DNA of 64,000 nt from contig NC_085866.1 in assembly GCF_034702125.1 (NCBI RefSeq), positions 10,359,842-10,423,841 of the forward strand, written 5' to 3'. Numbering within the stretch: position 1 is the stretch's first letter; every line of letters begins with the position of its first letter. This stretch comes from Engraulis encrasicolus (lineage: Eukaryota; Chordata; Actinopteri; Clupeiformes; Engraulidae). Below the pieces are notes generated by a model. It saw nothing but the letters and a program-made list of their open reading frames with translations, ran no database searches and had not been told where the DNA came from. The translations under genes were made by a program, and so were the position numbers. Below, piece after piece: positions 34,490 to 47,407 of the stretch.

Positions 34490-35229
34490 TCCCAGCCTCT
34501 GTTTTACTTTCTCAGCCTGAGGTAATCAAATCTATCTGATGGCAAGATAAGGAAAGAACATAATCATTAGCAAGAAGTCAATACAGTAGCCTACATGAAC
34601 CACCTTTGTTGCAGCCTGTTTTAATCTTCCCCCTCATAATAAAGCCTTCTACATGTCTGGACATATTCATCTTGAGCAGTGAGTCAGCTTTACCTCGCCT
34701 TGCCAAGCACTTCTAGTTTAAGGTTTAACGGATGTTGTTGCCCATTAGAAAATGTTATCTTATTCATTAATATTTACCACCACCACCACCAATTTCTAAA
34801 TATCGTTTCTGATCGGAATTGGAAATAGACTAAGTAATTACATCTGGAAAGAGACAAATTACACACTGGCACTAAGGGCAACATCCTGGTCACAAATCAG
34901 ATCACATTGGCACTCAATAATAATGCAATAACCAAACTAATGAGAGCCAGCAGAAGTCCACAGGAAAAACCCTTCTGTCTCCTTTAGGCAATTTTAGTGT
35001 CAACTGAGTTTTCAAACACAAGCCTACTTCTTAAAAAAAATCATGTACAGCAAGAGAAAGATGTTTGCTGTTGTATGAAAGTGTTTGTCGCATTACTCCG
35101 TCTTTGAGAGGAGGGGAATGAAAGAAGTGAACTCAGGGTCTTTCAAGCATACTGAGCTGGCGGAGGACTGCAGTGAAGTTGGCTTGGCTTGGTTGTGAAT
35201 CGATTCGCAAGACAGCACATAGCAAGAGT
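34490..35229. other. Intergenic, no gene recognised
   Basis: AT-rich. A short CCACCACCACC run occurs near 34778-34790. No domain or RNA was recognised. Confidence 0.35.
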
Positions 35230-35405
35230 TGTGGACTCGAGTCAATTGACTTGGACTCGAGTCTGACTCGAGTCGTCAATTTGATGACTTCCGAGTCAAC
35301 TTGACAAAATGTCTCAAGACTTGCGACTTGACTCGGACTTACTTGAACATCAAAAGACTCGACTTGGACTTGGACTTGCACCTCATGACTTGCAAAGACT
35401 TGCCC
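35230..35405. repeat. Degenerate GACTTG/GACTCGAGTC repeat
   Basis: Many near-copies of GACTCGAGTC, ACTTGACTCGGACTTG and GACTTGGACTTG on both strands. This composition is familiar from a fish non-autonomous DNA repeat, but I could not define its ends. Confidence 0.65.
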
Positions 35406-36229
35406 TGATAACTTCCGTTAGAAATATCTTATCTATCCAGTTAAAAAGATTGAAGCATTTTCTAACTTACAGTTGATTTCCAGCAGACAGTGCGAGCTGC
35501 CAGCAGCAGCTACATTTCAACGTTCCGTTTTCAAATGCCCAGAGCGCTTCACCAGTGTTGCCTCAATTGTCTCTATGCAGGCCTACTGGTATTGTGGCAT
35601 TCCTGGCGCGCTGACTGTCCCTGGGGACCAATCTTGTATTGTACCTGTATTTTCTTAGAGACCGGCCCTCGATTAAGAGGGGAGTGCACAGAAATGTCCA
35701 GGCCCTTTTTGGTCCCAGTCCAGTCGTGCTTCTATTTCAGCAGCTGTGCCGATGCCAATTCTGAGGTTTGCATCAGGCTAAGGCTGCACCGGAACTGGCC
35801 TGACATCACACCTCTGCCTGATGAAGGTCTAAGGACTGAAAGCTTGCAAGTCTACTAAAGCTTCTTTGCACAAATATAGACCTGAAGTATGCGGGTTGTC
35901 TCCTTTTTATGCAGAAATTTCTACTGAATCCTGCACTGTGATGGAGTGACTAACTGTGCACATTTTCAGTTGCACTACTCCATCTTGCCATTTGATGTAA
36001 CAGTGTATTTGATTCACAAAAAGCTACATCTATGCTGATTATTGGAGGATGTGAGCAGAGATGACAGTGGTTTGTGATCAAATGGTTAATGGATGTTGTT
36101 ATTGATGTTATCCAACAGCTGGCACAAGACATTGGTCGTCAGTTGCTACAGGAGTCAATACAAACACTTCAGCAGCATCATACACTTTCTGCAGACAGGA
36201 ACATACTGCAACTCACATGCAGTAGTTCA
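35406..36229. other. Intergenic with one repeat fragment
   Basis: Around 35815-35880 there is a CTGATGAAGGTCTAAGGACT segment ending in CAAATATA, of the kind found in repeat tails. Two overlapping plus-strand ORFs (35473-35858) have no recognisable domain. Confidence 0.3.
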
Positions 36230-36412
36230 GCAGTAGCTATTCACTTCGCTCCTCATTGTAACACGCTCCAGTTTGAAAACCAGAGGAGACAGAGCTTTTG
36301 CTGTAATGGGCCCCAAACTGTGGAATGATCTGCAACTCCATATCCGCCTGTCCCCCTCCCTAGCTGCTTTTAAAACTCACCTTAAAACTCACTTTTATCT
36401 ATTAGCATAAAG
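36230..36412 (+). pseudogene. Non-LTR retrotransposon ORF2 end
   Basis: The plus strand encodes the typical C-terminus of L2/CR1-like LINE proteins: GDRAFAVMGPKLWNDLQLHI then RLSPSLAAFKTHLKTHFYLL. About 60 codons remain. Confidence 0.7.
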
Positions 36413-36984
36413 TACAGTAAGATACAGTAAGATTAGGTCAATCCTGTCATGCAGCGATTTTTTTAAACCGGGCTTTGGTAAAGGCATAACCAATCATCAA
36501 ACTTCATCAGAGGCAATGACTTTTAATTTCATATTATTATAAAATGAACCTGTTAGCACTGACTGTAGTTCACGTAAAGACTGAAGTATTAAGGTCTACA
36601 CATAGGGTACACTAATACGCAACCAGGCACATAGGCCTACATGAGTGTTTGTACTTGAAAAGATCATTTTGTGGTACCACGTTAAAAAGATACTTGATTT
36701 TTAAAGGTTACCTTTTTTAAGTTTGTTCTGTGAAAGAGTACCTACGTGTACCCAACGATGAGCAGGTCTTCTTGTGTGTAGCCGTAGCTCATGTCTCTGT
36801 AACAAACCTCTCCTTTGTTGTGGCATATCTGTGTCATGGACAAATTAACTTATATTGCCCTTTAAGAATGTGCGGAACTATATTGGGTATCGGCTACATT
36901 CCTAACTTGGTGACACCTGTGAAGATCATGGACTCGCGCCGAGGGAGACGAGCAGGTGCAAGATGATCTCCGCCACATGTACGT
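36413..36984. other. Intergenic, no gene recognised
   Basis: No coding domain, RNA or transposon ends were seen. Confidence 0.35.
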
Positions 36985-36998
36985 TCACCCTAGTTAAA

Positions 36999-37349
<351 letters not shown>

Positions 37350-37559
37350 GTCTCTGTGCAGCAGTCCAAATGCAGGAGTGCCATGAGAGGGTGGAGTACC
37401 ATCAGGACCTATGGTGAACAAGTGAAGTAAATGTAGCTTATTGATGCATACATTTATTTACAACACATCACAAAAAAGTGTCAAAATCCTTAAAACGGAA
37501 CATTGAACAGCATAAATTAGTAGACACATACAACACACTCGTGCATACATAGGCTACAG

Positions 37560-38396
37560 ACATCGCTGTATCATTTCAAGCAGCATCGTCAAATTTCATC
37601 ATAAATATAAAATGAATGTTGGCTTTCTCACAGTATAGCACTGTACATTGTACATGGCCTGGGCCAGCCCATACTGTGAAGCGGCAAAGCGGTGACTGGA
37701 AATGACTGCTTCATTTAAAGCTAATAGGGGAGACTGGAAAGGATTAGACGGGATTGGGTCAGAGCAGATTTGTATTCACTGCCACTCAACAACGCCACGT
37801 TCGTTTGCTATGCGCCCAAGAGATGGAACGCCCTCCCCATCGAGATCCGATCAGCCAGCTCCGTCGACTCCTTCAAGAAGCAGCTTCATCCTTGCCAACT
37901 CCTAGCTGCCAAGGCGTCATAGTGTCCCAGCTGATGAAGCGTCCTTACTGCTCACAACCAGCCCTGGCAGGGCGCTCCCCTAGGTGGCTGCTGGTCTCTG
38001 CCTGAGGTTTCTTCCTGACTATAGGGTTCTTTTTTTCTCAGACCTCACTGAGCTTCCCCCCCCCCACAAACTATGATTCAAGCGAAAGGGAGTTTTTCCT
38101 CACCCCTGATGCCACCAGGGGCCGCATCTGAGCGCCCAATCTCTGTGTGACTATCTATGACTTATGCTAGGCCCAGCCACTATGGACCTTACGCATCTAA
38201 GAATCCTGGTCCTAACCTACGTTGACCTTATGACTCTACAATCTCTATCTATCTCTTCTTCCTCTGCCTTCCTGCTATTTCTGCCTCTCCTTTATACCGC
38301 TCCTTTTAAATCCATCTCTAACAATGATGTTTTTTTTCCCATTTGTTAAGCACTTTGAGTTACATGCCTTGTATGATACAGTGCTATACAAATACA

Positions 38397-38438
<42 letters not shown>

Positions 38439-39110
38439 CTTACCTTCTATCATCATGACTGTCAATACATCAATATTGATAGGCATATATATACATTTAC
38501 TCCTGTCCTGTCATTTTAAATAATCAGATTTTCTGAAATCGTCTAATGCAGCTCTCTCTCTCTCTCTCCTCTTGAGATCGGATCAACAGACAGCATGTGC
38601 AGATTCATTCCCCATGACTTGCATCTGTTAAAAAGAGTTCCCCAGAGCCGCTCCTACTTGATCTGCTTGTACTGGGTCAGCAGCACCGCGTGGCCTGTTC
38701 CTTCTTGGTGTCCCATCCAATGAGAGTCAGGGTCCATTTTAATCCAGTAGGCCTACTTCTTCTCCTTTCCCTTTGCCTGTGACCTTGTGTTTCACTACAG
38801 GCCCGCTTCCATAGAGAAAACAGTAAAGTTTCTCTGCTGTCAGTCTAGGCAGAGCAACTTTATTAGGGGGATTTATACCATTCAACATCCCAATTTCAAA
38901 TGACAAAATTAAACTGCAATGGTGTGAGATATTGAATAAAAATTCTGTTGTCAATGACATCTTGCATCGCATCATAAGGCCACAAGCAAGAGGAGAGGAT
39001 GGGAGAGGCTAGATTGAGTTGGACCCACTGTAGTGTCCATTATGGTGCATTGATATCTTGCTCTGACTCACTGCTTCCACCCAGTGTCCATAAGCTGTAA
39101 ACACAGCTCC
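37560..39110. repeat. Segment duplicated at 41270-41995 (kinase 3' flank)
   Basis: CACAGTATAGCACTGTACAT, GAGCAGATTTGTATTCACTG, ATCATGACTGTCAATACATC, GATCGGATCAACAGACAG and AGCAGCACCGCGTGGCC recur in the same order at 41305-41680. This copy also contains the LINE end 37796-38437, missing from the other. It lies downstream of the kinase pseudogene and is probably its old 3' UTR and flank. Confidence 0.75.
37796..38437 (+). mobile_element. L2-like LINE 3' end with (ATT)n tail
   Basis: It starts in the ORF2 C-terminus (APKRWNALPIEIRSASSVDS then FKKQLHP), continues through a 3' UTR with GCCACCAGGGGCCGCATCTG, and ends AGCACTTTGAGTTACATGCC, GTGCTATACAAATACAATTA and (ATT)n. It is 5'-truncated. The duplicate segment at 41450-41490 shows the site without it. 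Confidence 0.82.
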
Positions 39111-39787
39111 TCACTCATCCTCAGTTTGCAAAAGGGTGTTCAGCTCCTCAAAGTTGGGTCGATCCTCTGGTGAGTCACTCCAACACTTCTTCATGATGTA
39201 GTAAATGTGTTCAGGACATTTGGGTGGCTTTGGCATTAATTTCGATACCCAATTGATAATTGAATAGCTCATTATTTCCAACACCTGCAACGCACAAACA
39301 CAAAAGTAATTAATGTTAATAATTATTGAGGTTTACGTACTACACACATTATATATTATACAGATAGCTTGAAAAAAAAACATTTGTGTTAATATACTTG
39401 GGTATGGTGTTGCTCCATAGGTGAAGATTTCGTAGAGCAGAATGGCAAATGACAAAGAAGTTTGATTTGCTAGAGAACATGGCGTGGCTGAGGGCCTCTG
39501 GAGCATGGCTTCCACAGGGAAGTTCCTCCACAGGTCCAAAGCAGTGTTAAGTAGTTTTGTTCTTCAGTCGCCTGAAAGGTTGGAGGCGGAATTGTCTCTC
39601 ATAACAACACATACAGCCCAAGGTGTAAGTGAGTAAATTTTATTTATAAAACAGATTTGAAAACAGCGCAAATCTCTCCTCCCCCTCTCTCTCCCTATCT
39701 TTTCTCCTCTTTTCTCCTGTCTGCTTGTTCCTTTCCCATCCTCTTCCCCCTTCATCGCTCTCTCTCCCCTCTTGCTCTCTCCATACT

Positions 39788-39827
<40 letters not shown>

Positions 39828-39876
39828 TCCCTCTCTCTCTCTCCCTCTCTCTCTCCCCTCTTGCTCTCTCCATACT

Positions 39877-39937
<61 letters not shown>

Positions 39938-40483
39938 ATCTCCCTACCTGTTTCTATCCCGCCCTGTTTCTTTCCCGTCCTCCTGTTTCTTTCCCGTCCT
40001 ACGTCGCTTTTTCTCCCTCTCGCTCTCTTTATACTTCCATCTCTGTCTCTCTGTCTGAAGTGCATTATAGTGTCTGGCTAAAAACATTAGTAAAAGCAAT
40101 ACAACATAATAAAGGACTGTTAGTAAGCATTCCAGACAAACACAGCTAGGCACAGTGCACAGAAGCAAACCACTGCCTTCCGCCCTGTTCGTTACAAGTA
40201 GATAAATACTGGAACCATTTTGAGACTTTTTGAGATTATTTTATGGTCGGTTTGAAAATGTAGCTTGGATTTCAACCACATCAACATTTAGTTCATTTTA
40301 CATGAAATAAACAAACAACATTGTTGGACTAAAATAGGTACTGTATTACGAAGGGTCACCTTCGACTCGAGTCAGGCCAAAGGCCTATTTGCAGAGGTGG
40401 TCTTCTCCCACCAGCACTTTGCGGGCCGCCAGGTCCCGGTGCACAATGTTTTCAGGCTCCAGGCAGGCCATGCCGTCAGCTAC
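39111..40483 (-). pseudogene. Src-related tyrosine kinase pseudogene (FRK/PTK6/SRMS-like), C-lobe exons
   Basis: Three minus-strand exons remain. The first (40483 to about 40360; acceptor CTACCAG) encodes [20 protein letters not shown]. The catalytic HRDLAARN reads HRDLAARK, and the next part has a stop at 40387 and lacks the aspartate of DFG. The second (about 39545-39398) encodes PEALSHAMFSSKS and SFAILLYEIFTYGATPYPS in two frames, so it has frameshifts. The third (39284-39111; acceptor TTGCAG) gives NNELFNY, then after a shift MPKPPKCPEHIYYIMKKCW and SPEDRPNFEELNTLL, ending at a TGA. These are activation-segment, F-helix and C-terminal elements of a cytoplasmic tyrosine kinase. The SH3, SH2 and N-lobe exons are not in the window. 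It is certainly inactive. Confidence 0.83.
39780..39932. repeat. (CT)n-rich repeat with duplicated block
   Basis: The block CCCCTCTTGCTCTCTCCATA with CTTCCATCTCTCT occurs at about 39768 and 39855, each followed by a CT run. A third variant is at 40015-40045. Ser-Leu ORFs here are artefacts. Confidence 0.9.
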
Positions 40484-40696
40484 CTGGTAGGCTATATCTG
40501 TAAGGCAGTCCATATCCATATAAACTATTTTTGACCTTATTTACAAGTGGAGAAGGTGACCATCTTGAAAAGGGTGTCCATCTTGGATTTTTGCGTTGAC
40601 AATGCTCTCTACTGAAAGAGTGCATTCTAATGAACATGTGTGCCAAGTTTCCCTGCATACCAAAGTGAACTATTTTTGGCGTTATCTGCTCTGCTA

Positions 40697-40930
40697 TACT
40701 CATGGGTGAGCGGTTAGGGTGTCAGACTTGTATCCCAAAGGTTGCCGATTCAACTCCCGACCTGTCAGGTTGGTCGGGGGAGTAATCAACCTGTGCTCTC
40801 CCCATCCTCCTCAATGACTGAGGTAGGCCTACCCTGAGCATGGTAGCCTACCGTCCCGCCGCACTGCTCCCTTGGGGAGCCACTGGGGGCTACCCCCTTG
40901 AATGGGAGAGGCGTCACTTTGCTTTTGATT
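40697..40930 (+). mobile_element. tRNA-derived SINE
   Basis: GAGCGGTTAGGGTGTCAGAC (A-box region), GGTTGCCGATTCAACTCCC (B-box region), then CTCAATGACTGAGGTAGGCC, CCGCCGCACTGCTCCC and CACTGGGGGCTACCCCC. Same family as 34140-34470. Confidence 0.8.
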
Positions 40931-41269
40931 TCAGGCCATCATAGAATACTTATGATACATCCACAATTCAATGGAAAAATATGTATATTTCAAAAAATTA
41001 TAATATAAAATGCATACATTTCCCATAAAAAATTCACACATTATTTGTAAATGGCATACATAATTTGTACTTAAGTTAAGTTTTACTTAATACTTTTTGT
41101 ATGAGAAATCACTAAATGGGCCAATTTCATACATGTCATATATATTTTTATACCAATACTTTTACAAGGATTTACCATTAAGACAGTGTTTTAAGTTCTG
41201 AACAGATTCTTTCCATTAAAAATGTGCATGAAATTAATATATCTTTTCCATATGGGATTTAAAGCAGCA
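40931..41269. other. AT-rich sequence, nothing recognised
   Basis: Strongly AT-rich with many ATAT steps. No gene or repeat ends seen. Confidence 0.35.
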
Positions 41270-41995
41270 TCCTCAAATTCGACCATATGAATCATGCCTC
41301 TGCTACAGTATAGCACTGTACATGGATAGCCTGGGCCCACTCAATAGAAGCTGCAGCAAAGTTCAAACATGTCAAATAGGGAGGAGGCTGGACAGGACTT
41401 TTTAATTTGAAGCCAGAAGAGATGATGTTCGGGATGGGTGCACAGCAGATTTGTCTTCACTGGCACTCAGCAAAAACACCTTTAATCATGACTGTCAATG
41501 TCATTCATCAATTGATATATCAAAACATTTATAATAATAATCACATTTTGTGAAATCCTGTCTAAAATAGCTCTCTCCTTTTGAGATCAGATCAACAGAC
41601 AATTTGTGTGAAAATTGCAAGATCATTCCACATGACAATAATCTGTTAAAAAGTTCCTCAGTGAGCAGCACCGCCTAGCCTGCAGTCAGAGATGACAGGC
41701 AGAATAAAGGTCCTGCATTTCCTTCTGCCTGTCCTCTCAACATAAGCAATGTCACTAATTATCATCAACCTGGCTTAAGGCGAGTGTGATTTAGGATCAG
41801 TTGGTTCATTGAATAGGCTGGAGCAAAAATGTGCCAGGGTTTTTACTTTCTGCACGCAGGTTTTTCCTCCTCTGTTTGCCTGCTCCTTCTCAGTGTTTCC
41901 ATTTTGTGAGAATCACTAGTGTCTATAGTACGTCTGACTCACTGCTTTTACCTGGTGTCCATGGACTGTAAATAACGTCATTTCGTCAGTTTAAA
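41270..41995. repeat. Second copy of the kinase 3' flank
   Basis: Colinear with 37560-39110 but without the LINE insertion, and diverged. The end near 41955 (CTGGTGTCCATGGACTGTAA) corresponds to 39080 just beyond the kinase stop codon, so only the flank was duplicated or has survived, not the exon. Confidence 0.72.
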
Positions 41996-43841
41996 GTTAT
42001 TACATCTAGAACACTGAGGTGGGTAGTGTGGTTTGTACAGTTTGTCTTTTCCATGTACAGATAGGCCTACATTAAAAACACAAAGATCAAAAATGTTGAT
42101 TGCTACAAAGGATTAGTTATATCTGAACATCTGTCCATTGTATGCTACTGAAACTAAATGCAACTAAAAGAAGAGGCCTGAGTGTAATCCATCCTTTCCA
42201 CACTTTATTCATTGGAGACACACAGTACACACATGGGGAGCACAGTACTTAATAATAATAAATACCTCTCCAAAGCTTAAATAGTTCTGCAAATAGGCCA
42301 ACATAATTGATTTATCGCTTTTCAGTCAAATCAAGTTGAGATTTCCTAGACTTTCTTTTAGATCTTGGCCATCTCTTAATTGCATGTTCAGTTTTAGATG
42401 GAAGCATGTAAGGCAAGGAGCCAGGGGGCATGACACAATTGTATTGTGTGTGAATTGTAGTCTTGTCATAGACTCCAATGTTAGCAGGTGAGACTGCGGT
42501 GTGTCATGTACTGTAATTCTACCAGGGAGTGTGAGGATTGGTGGAGGCAACCGTGCCGTCGTGGCCTCCCTTCCTTCCGGGCTGCCTGGGCTGGGATTGT
42601 TATGGTGGCGTGGGGTACGAGCTGGCAATTGGAGCCACATGTACTGTATGCGCTTGTTTGGACTGGGTGAGTTGCCAAAATTGTTCGTACAGTATGTCAC
42701 AGTGAGTACACCCATCACGTTTTTTGCAGATTTGTAACTATATCTTTTCATAGGACAACATTTCACTTCGACACAATGATGAGTGACCTGTTAACAACAT
42801 ATATGACAACTTACATTTGTTGTTCACTCCAAAAAAAATCAAATTAAAGCCACTAACGTTTTACAACATGGAACAGATTGTCCCAGGTAGGGGGCACACT
42901 ACTGGCGAGGCCCCCGTTTACAAACCATTTACCCTGAGGAGTAAACCCTACATCACCAAGCATGCCAAGACACAGAATGAGGTTTAGAATGTTTTATATT
43001 TATTTTTCTACTTGGTCCTGGGGAGTGAAAGTCAGTGTTCGAGGTTGGGGGTTTCGGGGGGAATCACAGTCCTGCCTGCCCAAGTGTGTGATGTTGGCAA
43101 CCACCCGCCACCCAGATGAGGTCCAGATTGGAGGTTCCTTGGTCCGCTGCGCTCTGAGGGGGAACAGGAGGAAGCTTGGTAGTTTGGGCTGGATTGTTCA
43201 GGATTCCAGCACACATCACAGAATTAAGGGCTACTCCAGTCACCGCACAAAGGTGAATAAATCACACAATGAAAGTAGCACTGCATCCCATTCACGATCC
43301 TGCTATAGCATACAGTGTGATCAAGGTTAACTAAAACTACGGCACGTCATACGTGAGTGTAAAGGAGTAGCCTTCTATCAATGCGCTGCCGGGTCGCTAC
43401 AAGGTCGCCTAGTGTTGAAGAGCAGCCAGTCAAGTGAGTGGGAGTCAGATTCGAACAGAGAGCGAGGAATAGTGGAGGGAGAGACCTTCAACACTCCTTT
43501 ATTGTGAACCATTGTCACCACTTAAAAAGTGTACTTTACATTACATGCATGTTGATCCTTCCATTCACCATAAAAGGGAGTAGACCTCTCCTTCCCCATT
43601 CCCCCCATCACCCCCATACCCCAGATCATTACCACCTAAATCTAAGCTTACCTCCATTACAGATTGACCAAAGCCCCTTATCCAAACACCATTTTTTTTC
43701 AAACAAAGTAACATCAGCTGTGACCTTAAAGTAGGTGAACTCAGTTACTATCCTTGCTTCAACAAGAGTCTTAAACAGGTCAGTTTGTGCCACTATTTTT
43801 CCATCCTGCTCCAGCCTGTAACATTTCCAGATTGCCAGCTC

Positions 43842-43880
<39 letters not shown>

Positions 43881-43964
43881 AGAGGGAAGCGCTACATCTA
43901 GGAGGGGGGCTTTCCGTAGGAAAAGGCCATAGCGACCAGCCCGCCCCAAACCCTAGTGTAGTGC
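41996..43964. other. Intergenic; open frames without recognisable domains
   Basis: A minus-strand ORF of 146 codons (42766-42326) and a plus-strand ORF of 122 codons (42962-43330) have no domain I recognise and low-complexity stretches. A short (GA)n run lies at 43849-43880. I do not call genes here. Confidence 0.3.
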
Positions 43965-44109
43965 ACTTCCAAGTGTATCAGCCTAATTAGTCACACCCAG
44001 TGATTGGATACTCTTTGGTGAACTCTACGGAATATCCAATCACTGGGTGTGACTAATAAAGAGTATCCAATCACTGGGCGTGACTAATTAGGCTGATACA
44101 CTTGGAAGT
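43965..44109. repeat. Near-perfect 52-bp inverted repeat (hairpin)
   Basis: The arms 43965-44016 and 44058-44109 are complementary with one mismatch. The 41-bp loop contains a third, partial copy of the arm core (ATCCAATCACTGGGTGTGAC). No TA or TTAA duplication is obvious outside. It may be a tiny fold-back transposon. Confidence 0.85.
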
Positions 44110-45080
44110 TAATGGAAATGCTTTCAGGTGGGGATTGGGTTTTGAGAAGTGCCTAATGATTCCCTCAGTGTTTACATCCCATGGGCTGTCGTTAAAATCC
44201 TTCCCTCTGTAAAACAAGTGACCAAAAAGTTATTTCCTCCCCCACAAATCACAAGTCACCCCCGTGACAGAGTACACCCCTGGCTAAGATCCTGTAGAGA
44301 GTGTCTGANAAGGGGCCGTGTTGGGCCGAAACGTCTCGAAATGAAAAGATCATCAGTGTGCGTTTCAACCTTTCTTTACATTGAACTTCTACATTATGAG
44401 TCTGCACCTGGCTTGAATAGATTGGTGTGAGATTTGAATGAAATCCTATGGAGAGTGTCATGATCTGCTTCAGTAGTCACAGTGCATGTGTAACGGAGCC
44501 CATAGCAGAGTTTGGCATGGAACGTTAGTAAACCTCCCTCCCAAAACCTCAATACACTACGGTAGCGTTGGGCTATCGGACCGCCGGCTCTTTAGCTTAG
44601 CGCGCTCATACTGTGACTCCCATTGCTGAGCCGATGTAGTTGACAAGGTAGCAGGTTCGCGCTCTGAGGGGGACCAACTGTGCAGGAACACCTCCATCAC
44701 AGTAGTGCCGTTAACCCGGGATGGGAATGAGGTTTAGGGGGGAAAGTGTAACGGAGGCCAACTAGCAGCATGTATGCATGTTTCTTTAGGTGTAATTCAG
44801 ATTTCTGATGTTCACGGCATTCATACATCCCCAAACCATGTCAGTCCAACTACCATGCTTGACTACCCAGATAGACTTTTTTTGTAAAACTCACTTGTTT
44901 ACCACCACACATGCTAAACACCATCAAAAGCAAATTTGTTCATCTTGGTGTCATCAGACCACACAGCATGGTTCCAGTGATCCATATCCTTCATCTCTCT
45001 TGAGATAAACTTTCCTGACGGAGGCAGTCATACACAGTTAGTTATAAATTGCTAGTTGTAGGTGTAAATGAGCAACAGTT
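44110..45080. other. Intergenic with repeat tails
   Basis: Contains a GGGCCGAAACGTCTCGAAAT repeat segment (about 44318-44340) and one N at 44309. At about 44580-44650 TTTAGCTTAGCGCGCTC and GGTAGCAGGTTCGCGCTC resemble a decayed tRNA-derived head. No gene recognised. Confidence 0.3.
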
Positions 45081-45380
45081 TATAGCTTCCATTTTGAAAA
45101 GATGAGCTTTCCGGGCTGCAGATGGAGCTTATCAACCTCAGACATCTGACACACATGATCCAATAGGGCCGAACAGCCCAGATGACAAGGCGGAGAAAGT
45201 AGGGTGTCCCTCTAGCTTATCAGTGGCGGGGAGGGTGGTAGGCAGCTGGCACACTACAAAATGTCACTGTAGCAACTTCTGTGATCTTAAAGAAGAAATA
45301 AAACAAAGCAATACCATCAGGGATTGAGTCATTCCAGTATTATTTATTTTTGCTTTTATTGTACCCTATGTATACTTTTA
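45081..45380. repeat. Segmental duplicate of 26535-26830
   Basis: Long near-identical stretch (TCTAGCTTATCAGTGGCGGG, GGTGGTAGGCAGCTGGCACA, TTCCAGTATTATTTATTTTT). It marks the 3' end of the B-to-C duplication and includes the predicted last exon. Confidence 0.85.
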
Positions 45381-45759
45381 ACAATCCCATACATTCATAT
45401 TGCAATGGCTTGAATGACAGTGACAGTCATGATTGTTTTCAAAAGTTAAGTTTAGTGAATGTAGTTCAAATAAGTAAACAAACGGAATTCAATATGTTTT
45501 GTGAATAGCACTGCAACACACCTTATAATATGCAGAATCTTCTTCCATCTCTTTTCAATGTGATCAAGTTGCCGTCTCCTGCATATCCTCATCTTGAACA
45601 CCTCTCTCATCCCTTGAACACAAACACATGCTGGTGACTTACAATTTAGAATTTGATAACACCTGTAGCCTCTTCAAACAGATGGGCCCGTTGATGCTCT
45701 ATTCACTCTTTGCTGACCCCACACCACCCCCCCCCCCCCCCCCACACACACACACGCGT

Positions 45760-45918
45760 CAACTGCATCATTACAACATTACTATGATAACACAGAGAGT
45801 CTTAAGCCCTTCGTGCAGAGCTTATGTCATAACTGTATTGTCAAGTTGAAATGGCCAAGTCTTAAGCTGTTAATTAATGCTCTTGGTAAGATTATAGCAA
45901 TGTTGTTATGATGTAGTT
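45760..45918. repeat. Inverted-repeat segment, locus C copy
   Basis: Same element as 27678-27837 in locus B, preceded in both by a poly-C then CA run. Confidence 0.65.
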
Positions 45919-46041
45919 GAGTCTTCTTTTTTGCAAAGCGTGAATGAGGCTGCTCCATCTACACAAGGAGGTTAGGTAACAGATCAACACATGGTCATTC
46001 ATGACAATAGTGCTACAGAGGCTTAGTGAAGGGGTTGACAT

Positions 46042-46238
<197 letters not shown>

Positions 46239-46948
46239 TAAATGAGTCCTTACCTCTTAGTAAGAGCATATTCCTAAAAAAGAAATGCAGTGCAAGTTCA
46301 TATTCAGGATTTAGATGAAGCACAAGGGGCACAAGGAGGACCTATCATACCACATGTCACAGTAAACCCATGCAAATAGATTTGTTTATAGCTTAAACTC
46401 TTTAAACTCGACCAGAGCTAGGCAGGAAGAAGTTGACCCTAAAGATGGTAGAGTATCTGAAATAGCTACCTCAGAATATAAGGAGCTCTCTGCACACCAG
46501 AACCTTTATTATGCGGCCCTCTAGAACAGTGTTTCACAACCTTTTTTGGCTCGAGTACCCCCTGAGCCACCTTGTCACACTACGAGTATTCGATTACAAT
46601 ATATTGATTCGATTACGATTCGGCAGGTAATGATTCAATTCAAATCAATTCAGTCCAATTCTACGATACATTGCAATGCATTACATTTTTACTGTCACAT
46701 TTCTATTGAGAAAAAGGTCCATTTTTCATCAGTCATGAGGCAACACAAGCAGTCAGATAATGAACAACACTTTAATGGCTGTTGTATGTATCCTGCAGTT
46801 TTCAATGCTTTGAAGTGCTTTAATTTACTTTTAAAGTTAATTTTCTCTAGAAATGTCCAAGGAAGTAATTGAATCTAGAAAAAATAGGCTGCATTGATTA
46901 TGGCATTTGCTGAATCGATTATTGAATTGTCCTGCCCCACATTACAAT

Positions 46949-47149
46949 CAGTGTTGCCAGATGTGTCTGATCAAATCCCACCCAAAAGGTTATCAAAAAA
47001 CGCCAAAATGCGCTAAATTCCGCCCAATTTCAACAAATTGCATTGATTTCTATGGGCACAAAACTGCAGAAAAAAAAACGCCAAATGCACATTTTTTTCC
47101 CGTTTTTACCCGCAGCCCGACATCCCAAGTAGCCCAATTGGCAACACTG
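46949..47149. mobile_element. hAT-like MITE, CAGTGTTGCCAGAT family, copy 1
   Basis: Ends CAGTGTTGCCAGAT and TTGGCAACACTG, perfect 8-bp duplication ATTACAAT on both sides (46941-46948, 47150-47157). 201 bp. Confidence 0.92.
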
Positions 47150-47407
47150 ATTACAATGCATAGCTGAATCGATTATTATTGACATCATTAACATTCTTAT
47201 TAAAATAATAAATGGTAACAGTACCTTTTTCTTCCTCAGTGTGCCTGAAAAGGAGAAACACAAAGACAGTTTTCACAAACAGGACATTTCAAATATGCTC
47301 AGACCATAAGTAACAGCCCTGCAGCACTGTTCATCTCAAATTCTTAACATCTTTCCAAGATAGGCCAAATGTTTTAGATTTAATTTCCCCCATCCTATCA
47401 TCTACCC

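Noticed and set aside
35490..35858. 122-codon plus-strand ORF as a host exon
   Set aside because: No domain or splice context, and its end lies in a repeat-tail segment.
39640..40149. Arg-Glu and Ser-Leu ORFs of 118-141 codons
   Set aside because: Readings of CT-rich simple repeats next to the kinase relic.
42326..43330. 146-codon minus and 122-codon plus ORFs
   Set aside because: No recognisable domain, no splice or conservation evidence, proline-rich low complexity.
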